Source: Actinomycetota bacterium
Lineage (GTDB): Bacteria; Actinomycetota; Thermoleophilia; UBA2241
DNA length: 64,000 nt
Direction: 5' to 3'
Assembly (NCBI GenBank): GCA_012514235.1
Contig: JAAZAR010000134.1
Span: 1-64,000, forward strand
Below, in pieces: positions 57,066 through 64,000 of this stretch (its first letter is position 1; each line of letters opens with the position of its first letter). The notes under the pieces were generated by a model, which saw only the letters and a program-made list of their open reading frames with translations, had not been told where the DNA came from and searched no databases. The translations under genes were made by a program, and so were the position numbers.

Positions 57066-57367
57066 GCGTCCTCCTTCGCCTGCTCCCCGCTCCGTCCACG
57101 CGCGCCGTGCACCACGGCGCGCGGCTCTGTCTCCGGCTGCCTGGGGTGCTCTCACGCACGGCTTCGCGGCAACCCCGTCGGCTCACGTCAAGCTACCACA
57201 CAGCGGGTCCGAATCTGGAGCAGTGGTCCGCGCGGCGTCGCCGGTGGTAACGTGGTGTTTTCGCGTCGGTGATCACGCGATGGAGACGTCCTCGTCCGGC
57301 AAGCGAACCTGATCCGTGAGTGCACGGAGCGACCCCCGCGGCCGCTCCGCCCTACGAGAGGAGAACC

Positions 57368-57865
57368 GTGAACAACGAGGAGATCTGGGAGATCCTGCGC
57401 AAGGGTGGGCTGAGCGTCGAGCGGTCTGACGACGAAGCAGACGGCGGCTGTCGCATCATCGGAAGCTTCCGGCCGCTGTCTGACCCCGCCGCGGTCGACG
57501 CCCTGGGGACCATGCTTGCGGAGCGGGCGAGGGCACTGGACCCCGACATCGTGATCGTGGGCGAAGGAGCCAAGGATCTTCTCATCGGCTTCGTCGTCGC
57601 CCGCGAGCTGGGCCGTCCTCTCGTGCGCTGCCTCAACCTCGAGGGGCTGGTCGGCGCCGTGGGCGACATACCCGAAGGCAGCCGCGCCATCTTCGTGGCC
57701 GACAAGATCCGCAAGAGCGGGTTCGTCCGCGCGGTGGAGAACCTGGTCGACCGCGAGGGCGGCGACCTCGTCGCGGTCGTCTCGTTCATCTCCGGAGACA
57801 CACCGGAGCTGCCCGTGCCCTGGATCGGCCTCGTGAGTGCAGCGGAGGGTCTCCAGGGCGGTTGA
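57368..57865 (+). CDS. Phosphoribosyltransferase-fold (orotate PRT-like) protein
   Basis: GTG start after AGAGGAGAA; VIVGEGAKDLLIGFVVARELGRPLVR and AIFVADKIRKSGFVRAVENLVDREGGDLVAVVSFI. Confidence 0.6.
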   Translation: MNNEEIWEILRKGGLSVERSDDEADGGCRIIGSFRPLSDPAAVDALGTMLAERARALDPDIVIVGEGAKDLLIGFVVARELGRPLVRCLNLEGLVGAVGDIPEGSRAIFVADKIRKSGFVRAVENLVDREGGDLVAVVSFISGDTPELPVPWIGLVSAAEGLQGG

Positions 57866-57948
57866 CCAGGACTTCAGGCTCCGTCGGCGCCGTCGGCGGA
57901 TCCATCGCTCGCCGGACACGACCGCGGCGCGCCGACATCCGCCCGAGG

Positions 57949-59376
57949 TCAAGCGAGAGGGCCGTCGCGCAGGAGCTCGATGACCGGCTCCACGTCGACC
58001 GGCGGAGTGCCCCCGGCACGCAGCACGGGCACGACCTCGCGGAGGCGTCTGTGCGCCCGTGCGGTCCCCCGACCGAGCGGCGAGGACCCGCGCAGGTCGA
58101 CGGCCTGCGCGGCCACCACGAGCTCGATCGCCACGATCGCCTCGCCCGCGTCCACCTGCTCGGCCAGGCGGCGTGCCGACAGAGGCAGCTGCGACGCCCG
58201 GTCCTCGATGCCCTCCGCCCCGCTCGTGCTCGTGAGCACGAAGGAGACCGGCTGGGCGAGCGTGCTCGCCTCGGCGGCCAGCGACTCCGCCGTGATCGCC
58301 AGGATGCTCAGCCCGAGATCGGGACCGCCCTCGCCCTGGTCCAGCAGGCCGGTCGGCAGGCCGGACCAGGGCGTGTCCAGCAGCTTCAGGCTGCGCTCGG
58401 AGGCGGCCGTCAGCATCGAGGCGAGCGCGATCCGCACGTAGTCCAGTGCGGCTGACAGGCCGGCCACCTCGTACGCACCAGCCGAGACGATCGTCTCCGC
58501 CGCCAGCGACACCAGAGGGTTGCCCTGAGCGGAGTTCATCTCGATGTCCAGGACCTCCTGGGCATGCTCGAGCGCCCGATGCGCGGTCGCCTGCAGGGGG
58601 GCCGTGCTGCGGTAGGTGAGGGGGTCCTGCAGGTTGCGGGCCGCCCCCTCTCGCCAGAGGAAGCTGTCGCGCAGCAGCTCGCGCAGGTGCGCCAGCGTGC
58701 GCGCCAGCACCGGGTCCGGCCGAGCCAGTTCGATCGCGGGGTGCAGGGTCGACGGATTGGCGGCGAACCCCTCGAGACTCAACGCCGCGGCGACGTCCGC
58801 GGCGTCCACCAGGCGCGCCGCATCGGCGAGCGCCAGGGCGGCGACGCCGGTGCCGAAGGCACCCGAGTTCATGACGGCGAGCCCCTCGCCGGCGACGAGG
58901 TCCACGCCCGCGAAGACGGCCGCGGCCAGGTCCGCCATCGGCGCCAGATCCGATGCTCCGAGCGAGCCGCGCAGGCGGACCGACGGCGTCATGCCGTCGT
59001 TCAGCGCCTGCGCCAGACGCTCGGCCAGGAGCGGACGCAGACAGGTCGAGCCGCCCGCCATCTGGTTGAGCAGTATGAGCATCGCCGCCCGCACTACGCC
59101 CGGCGGCGCAAGCGGCCCCACCCCGGCTCGGCTCTCGGCGATCTGTCGCCACTGGAAGCCGACGTCGTCGTGGTCCTGCCGGGCGCGCTTCTGGACGCCC
59201 AGCCCGGTGGTAAGGCCGTAGGTGGGCGTCCCCCGCTCCGCCAACGCATCCGCGAGCTCCCGTGCCCGCTTCATGCGGGTGACCGCTTCGGCCTCCATGA
59301 CGACGGGCTCGCCCCGCCGGGCGACGCTCACGACGTCCGCCGGGGAGAGGCTCGCCCCTGTCACGACAACTGTCAC
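57949..59376 (-). CDS. HAL/PAL-family aromatic amino acid lyase paralog with altered MIO motif (Ala-Ser-Asp)
   Basis: YGLTTGLG; RLRGSLGASDLAPMADLA (Gly of ASG absent); VMNSGAFGTG. Confidence 0.85.
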   Translation of the reverse strand: MTVVVTGASLSPADVVSVARRGEPVVMEAEAVTRMKRARELADALAERGTPTYGLTTGLGVQKRARQDHDDVGFQWRQIAESRAGVGPLAPPGVVRAAMLILLNQMAGGSTCLRPLLAERLAQALNDGMTPSVRLRGSLGASDLAPMADLAAAVFAGVDLVAGEGLAVMNSGAFGTGVAALALADAARLVDAADVAAALSLEGFAANPSTLHPAIELARPDPVLARTLAHLRELLRDSFLWREGAARNLQDPLTYRSTAPLQATAHRALEHAQEVLDIEMNSAQGNPLVSLAAETIVSAGAYEVAGLSAALDYVRIALASMLTAASERSLKLLDTPWSGLPTGLLDQGEGGPDLGLSILAITAESLAAEASTLAQPVSFVLTSTSGAEGIEDRASQLPLSARRLAEQVDAGEAIVAIELVVAAQAVDLRGSSPLGRGTARAHRRLREVVPVLRAGGTPPVDVEPVIELLRDGPLA

Positions 59377-59494
59377 ATCGCACCTGCCTGTGCCTGCGGA
59401 GACATACCGCTGTATACCCCTCCGGCCGCGAAGGCGCGTGGCCGCGGGCGTCCGGGCGGCCTTTCCGGCCGCGGACCGGCGCGGGACGCTGCGG

Positions 59495-60439
59495 TCAGCT
59501 GTAGCGGATCCTCGGGTTGAGGACCGCGTACAGGATGTCGGCGATCAGGTTGGCGACTACGTAGATCAGCACGATGAGCAGCGCCGTGGACTGGATGAGC
59601 ACGAGGTCGCGCCGCTGGATGGCGAAGAGCAGCAGTCGTCCGAGGCCGGGATACCCGTACACGGACTCCGTGACGATGAGGCCGCCGATGAGCCAGCCGA
59701 TACCGATCGCCACCACGGTCACCGTGGGAAGCAGGGAGTTGCGCAGCACGTGCGTGAACAGGACCTTCCGGGGCGGGATGCCCTTGAGGTTCGCGGTGCG
59801 CACGTAGTCCATCTGGAGCACGTCCACCGTACTCGACCGCGTCATGCGGACCACGTAGGCCAGGCTGGTGAGCGCCACGGTGATGGCCGGCAGGATCAGG
59901 TACGGCAGGGCCTCGACGAACCCCGTGCCCGGCGGGATGGCCGACTGCGAGGGGAACCACTTGAAATGGATGGCGAAGATCGCGATGAGGATGAGCCCGC
60001 TGACGAACTCCGGCAGCCCGATGAACGCCAGCGACCCCACGGAGATCGTCTGGTCCACCCACGTGTTCTTCTTCAGCGCCGCGATGAGGCCCAGCAGGAT
60101 CCCTAACGGCACGTACATGACGAACGCCACCACGGCGAGCATCAGCGAGTTGCCCAGCCGCTCGAAGACGATGGGCCGGACGAGGGTGTTCATGCTCGGG
60201 GATTCGCCCCAGTCACCGCGCACGAAGTTGCCCAGCCAGGTGCCGTACTGGACCACGACGGGCTTGTCCAGGCCAAGCTCGGTGCGGAGCTGGCTCTTGG
60301 CCTCCTCCGTCGCGAAGCGGCCCAGGATCTGACTGGCGACGTCGCCGGGGAGGATCGTCGTGGCGAAGAAGATGATGATGGACGCGAGCACGACCGTCAT
60401 CACCATGAAGCCGAGGCGCCTGACGATGAACCTGGCCAT
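59495..60439 (-). CDS. ABC transporter permease (DppB-type)
   Basis: MARFIVRRLGFMVMTVVLASIIIFFATTILPGD; typical DppB topology. Confidence 0.92.
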   Translation of the reverse strand: MARFIVRRLGFMVMTVVLASIIIFFATTILPGDVASQILGRFATEEAKSQLRTELGLDKPVVVQYGTWLGNFVRGDWGESPSMNTLVRPIVFERLGNSLMLAVVAFVMYVPLGILLGLIAALKKNTWVDQTISVGSLAFIGLPEFVSGLILIAIFAIHFKWFPSQSAIPPGTGFVEALPYLILPAITVALTSLAYVVRMTRSSTVDVLQMDYVRTANLKGIPPRKVLFTHVLRNSLLPTVTVVAIGIGWLIGGLIVTESVYGYPGLGRLLLFAIQRRDLVLIQSTALLIVLIYVVANLIADILYAVLNPRIRYS

Positions 60440-62502
60440 CAGGCGCCCTCCTCGGCCTCGAGGACGAGCGTCTCGGCCTGCAGCCGCTCCAGCTCGTCCA
60501 GTGGGATATGGCAGAAGATGCGGTGGTCCCCGTCACCCTCCCGCCAGGGCGGCTCCTGCTCGCGGCAGACGTCGCCGAGGTTGCGCGGGCAGCGAGGATG
60601 GAACCGGCAGCCGGAGGGGACGTTCATGGCACTCGGCACGGACCCGGCCAGCCGGATCGGCTTCTGCTTCACGTCGGGGTCCGCGAGCGGCACGGCCGAG
60701 AGCAGCGCCTCGGTGTAGGGATGGAAGGGCGGCGTGAGCACCTTGGTGGCGTCGCCCACCTCCATCACGTGACCGAGGTACACCACGGCGATCACGTCCG
60801 AGAGGTGCTGCACGGCCGAAAGGTCGTGTGAGATGAAGAGGTATGAGGTCTTCTGCTCGACCTGGAGCTTCATGAGCAGGTTCATGAGCGAACCCTGCAC
60901 CGAGACGTCGAGCGAAGAGATGGGCTCGTCGCAGAGGATGATGCCGGGCTCGGCGGCGAAGGCGCGGGCAATCGCCACCCGCTGCTTCTCGCCGCCGGAG
61001 AGCTCGTGCGGCAACCGGTCGAAGTAGCTGACCGGGAGGCTGACGGACTGGAGGAGCTCGAGCGCCCGGTCCTTGGCCCGCCGGCGGTCGAGTCCGCCGA
61101 GCAGGGTCAGCGGGCGCATGATGGCGTCGCCGACGCTGCGCGTGGGATTGAGCGAGGCGTCCGGGTTCTGGAACACCATCTGGATCTGCCTGAGCGTCGA
61201 CCGCGGGCGCCTGCCCGTGGTGCGGGGCAGGGACTCCCCCTTCAGCGTGATGCTGCCGCCGGTCCTCGGCGTGAGCCCGATGATGGCGCGCGCGACCGTC
61301 GTCTTGCCGCTGCCGCTCTCGCCGACGACGCCGAGCGTCTGTCCCTCGCACACGTCGAGGTCGACGCCGTCGACCGCACGGACCGTGCCCTTGGGCGCCT
61401 TGAAGTGCACCTGGACGTCGCTGGTGCGCACGAGCACGTCGGACGTGTCGCATGCGGTCTGCACGCCCCGCACGGCCTCTGTGGCGGCGCGCAGATACTC
61501 GGCCGGCGGGGGCACGGCCTGCCAGCGGCGGCAGGCCGAGAGATGGCCCTTGTCCACGGCCGCGAGCGGAGGGCGCGCCTTCGTGCAGGCGGCTTCCACG
61601 AAGCTGCAGCGCGGCGCGAAGATGCAGCCCGCCGGCAGCTGGTCCACACGGGGGATCGACCCGGGGATCGTGACCAGCGACCGCTTCTGGGGAGTGGGAT
61701 CGAAGTGCGGCACGCAGCCGAGCAGGTCGAGCGTGTACGGGTGCAGCGGACGCTTGAAGAGCTCCTTCAGCTGGGCCTGCTCCATGAACTCGCCCGCGTA
61801 CATCACGCCCACGCGGTCGCAGATCTTGGTGATCACGCCGAGATCGTGCGTGATGTAGAGGATCGCCGAGTCGAACTCTCGCTTGAGCTCGGCGACCAGG
61901 TCGAGGACGACGGCCTGGGTCGTGACGTCCAAGGCCGTCGTCGGCTCGTCCATGATGAGCAGCGCCGGGTTGGTCATGAGCGCCATGGCGATCACGCAGC
62001 GCTGGAGCATCCCGCCCGAGAGCTGGTGCGGATAGCGCTTCATGACGGCATCGGGGTCGGGCATGGCGACCTTGGTCAGCATCTCCTGGACGCGCCCTCG
62101 TGCCGCAGCCGAATCCATGCCCAGGTGCTGGCGAGCGACCTCTGCGAGCTGCCTTCCGATGGGGATCGAAGGGTTGAGGGCGCTCAGCGGGCTCTGGTAG
62201 ACGACGCCGATCTTCGCGCCCCACAGCGCGCGCAGTTCCTTGGGCGAGAGGCCCAACAGCTCCACGCCGTTGAGGCGCACGCTGCCGTCGGCGACGCGGC
62301 CGTTCGACGCGAGGTACCGGATTGCTCCCATTGCCAGCGTGGACTTGCCCGAACCGGACTCGCCGACGAGTCCGAAGCTCTCGTGCTGGTGGATGGCGAG
62401 TGAGACGTTCCGCACGGCGTGGAGGTCGCCGAGCTCCGTGACGTAGTCGACGGAGAGACCCTCGACCTCGAAGACGGGGCGGGAGGCGGCGGGGACTGTC
62501 AT
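60439..62502 (-). CDS. Fused double ABC ATPase (DppD-DppF type)
   Basis: Two Walker A motifs (GESGSGKST, GESGSGKTT), LSGGMLQR and LSGGEKQR signatures. Confidence 0.93.
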   Translation of the reverse strand: MTVPAASRPVFEVEGLSVDYVTELGDLHAVRNVSLAIHQHESFGLVGESGSGKSTLAMGAIRYLASNGRVADGSVRLNGVELLGLSPKELRALWGAKIGVVYQSPLSALNPSIPIGRQLAEVARQHLGMDSAAARGRVQEMLTKVAMPDPDAVMKRYPHQLSGGMLQRCVIAMALMTNPALLIMDEPTTALDVTTQAVVLDLVAELKREFDSAILYITHDLGVITKICDRVGVMYAGEFMEQAQLKELFKRPLHPYTLDLLGCVPHFDPTPQKRSLVTIPGSIPRVDQLPAGCIFAPRCSFVEAACTKARPPLAAVDKGHLSACRRWQAVPPPAEYLRAATEAVRGVQTACDTSDVLVRTSDVQVHFKAPKGTVRAVDGVDLDVCEGQTLGVVGESGSGKTTVARAIIGLTPRTGGSITLKGESLPRTTGRRPRSTLRQIQMVFQNPDASLNPTRSVGDAIMRPLTLLGGLDRRRAKDRALELLQSVSLPVSYFDRLPHELSGGEKQRVAIARAFAAEPGIILCDEPISSLDVSVQGSLMNLLMKLQVEQKTSYLFISHDLSAVQHLSDVIAVVYLGHVMEVGDATKVLTPPFHPYTEALLSAVPLADPDVKQKPIRLAGSVPSAMNVPSGCRFHPRCPRNLGDVCREQEPPWREGDGDHRIFCHIPLDELERLQAETLVLEAEEGA

Positions 62503-63440
62503 CAGTTCCTCCCGCCGCCCGGCAGCATGACCTGCCGCAGGCCGTCCGACATCAGGTTCGTGGCGATCACGAGGACGGCGATGGTGCAGGCGGGGAAGAG
62601 CAGGACCCAGGGCGCGATGGCGAAGAAGTTGCGCGCCAGGTTGATCTGCAGGCCCCAGTCGGGCGACGGCGGCTGCACGCCGAGACCGAGGAAGCCCAAA
62701 GACGCCACCAGGAAGATCGAGTAGCTGAAGCGCATGGACGCCTCGACGAGCAGCGGGGGCAGCGCGTTCGGCAGGATCTCACGGAACAGCACGTAGCTGC
62801 GCGTCTCTCCACGGACGCGCGCCGCCTCGACGAACTCCTTGTTCTTGAGGTCGAGCACCATGCTCCGCACGACCCGCGCCACCATCGGGATGTACAGGAT
62901 GGCGACCACGAAGACGAGATTGAGGCTCGACGGTCCGACGGTGCTCAGCAGGACGAGCGCCAGGAGCAGGGACGGGAACGACAACAGCACGTCGAGTAAC
63001 CGCATCACCACCTCGTCGGTCGTCCCCCCGATGTAGCCGGAGAAGAGACCGATGGCCGTGCCGATGAGCACGGCGACCGCCGTGCCGGACCCGCCGAGCA
63101 GGAAGATGTTGCGCGTGCCGACGATGATGCGACTGAGGATGTCACGACCGAACTGGTCCGCCCCGAAGGGGTGGCTCAGCGTCGGAGCGGCGAGACGCAG
63201 GTCAGCATCCTGCTTCTCGTAGTCGTAGGGCGCGATCCAGGGTCCGAACACGGCGAGGAAGAGGAAGAAGCAGAAGATGACGGTGCCGACGAGCGCCGCC
63301 GGCCGCCTCAGGAGGCGGCGCCAGTACAGTCGCCACGTCTTCGGCCGTTCCTGCTGCTCCGGCTCGGAGAAGCCTTTCACGGCCTCCTCGTCCATGATGG
63401 CCGTGTCGAAGAGTTCGTCGGTCACGTTCGGTTCGACCAA
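62502..63440 (-). CDS. ABC transporter permease (DppC-type)
   Basis: HPFGADQFGRDILSRIIVGTRNIFLLG; FLGLGVQPPSPDWGLQI. Confidence 0.92.
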   Translation of the reverse strand: MVEPNVTDELFDTAIMDEEAVKGFSEPEQQERPKTWRLYWRRLLRRPAALVGTVIFCFFLFLAVFGPWIAPYDYEKQDADLRLAAPTLSHPFGADQFGRDILSRIIVGTRNIFLLGGSGTAVAVLIGTAIGLFSGYIGGTTDEVVMRLLDVLLSFPSLLLALVLLSTVGPSSLNLVFVVAILYIPMVARVVRSMVLDLKNKEFVEAARVRGETRSYVLFREILPNALPPLLVEASMRFSYSIFLVASLGFLGLGVQPPSPDWGLQINLARNFFAIAPWVLLFPACTIAVLVIATNLMSDGLRQVMLPGGGRN

Positions 63441-63555
63441 GGATCCATCCTCATTCGCTCGGGGATAGGCGTGACAGTACCGGCCCGGCGCCGGATGTCA
63501 AACCGGCGGCGGTGCCGTCCGCTCTTGCGAGTCCAGGCTGGGCGGCACGAACCGG

Positions 63556-64000
63556 TCATGCGGTCCCGCCCACCGGCTCGATGCGCGCCTCGACCGACTT
63601 CACCAGCGGGAAGCCGCTGATGCGGTCGAAGCGGTCGTCGTGCGTCACGGCGTTCGCGTTGGCGCCGCTCCATCCGTGCGTGAGCTGCAGGCAGCGTCGC
63701 GGCAGACCGTTGGCTGCGACCACCCGGACCGGTGTCTCGATCGCTCCGATGCGCGTGACCAGGCGCACCGTATCGCCGTCGGCAACGCCGAGTGCGCCGG
63801 CGTCATCGGGGTGCATCTCGAGTCCCGGGGTCGGCGCCTCCGCCGCGAACCGCGCCACGTTGTGGCCCCGACTGTGCGCGAAGAGGAGCGACCGGGCGCC
63901 GGTCATCAGCGCGAACGGGAACTCGGGGTCCGGCGCCTCGAGGTATGCCGGTCGCCGGTAGCGAGGCAATGCGTCGTACCCCAGATCCGCAAGATGCTCC
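63556..64000 (-). CDS. Molybdopterin oxidoreductase, C-terminal dinucleotide-binding domain (truncated by window end)
   Basis: Frame stays open to base 64000 (EHLADLGYDALPRYRRPAYLEAP...); FALMTGARSLLFAHSRGHNVARFAAEAPTPGLEMHPDDAGALGVADGDTVRL. Confidence 0.75.
   Translation of the reverse strand, partial: EHLADLGYDALPRYRRPAYLEAPDPEFPFALMTGARSLLFAHSRGHNVARFAAEAPTPGLEMHPDDAGALGVADGDTVRLVTRIGAIETPVRVVAANGLPRRCLQLTHGWSGANANAVTHDDRFDRISGFPLVKSVEARIEPVGGTA

Overview
High-GC bacterial window (lineage not assigned; actinobacteria-like composition) with dense anaerobic C1, amine and amino-acid catabolism genes. Left edge: the 3' end of an HdrA-like gene followed by an MvhD/Flx-like iron-sulfur flavoprotein cluster. 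Central observation: a minus-strand operon at 11566-7101. Its first two genes are a dimethylamine methyltransferase (mtbB) and a trimethylamine methyltransferase (mttB), each interrupted by one in-frame TAG exactly where family members encode pyrrolysine. The ORF track splits both into two same-frame pieces. A third gene is an MttB paralog without TAG, and three more TAG-free MttB-like paralogs lie downstream. At least seven other genes in the window end in TAG, so TAG must serve both as stop and as sense codon. No pylTSBCD is visible here. A 17-nt exact AT-rich match (ATTGACCGGTTGATTAG) links the mtbB promoter with the divergent tetR/aldehyde ferredoxin oxidoreductase promoter 16 kb away, suggesting a shared TetR regulon; a weaker related palindrome precedes a peptide-type ABC operon. 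Other content: an FAD 2-hydroxyacid dehydrogenase plus EtfBA module, a sugar kinase/SDR cluster, glpD and an FAD oxidoreductase with GntR operators, two peptide-type ABC transporter clusters, a molybdenum hydroxylase (XDH-type), a ~16 kb same-strand hut run with embedded 2-oxoacid:ferredoxin oxidoreductase genes, and a second HAL/PAL-family protein lacking the Gly of the MIO-forming Ala-Ser-Gly. No CRISPR, transposase, rRNA or tRNA was recognised.
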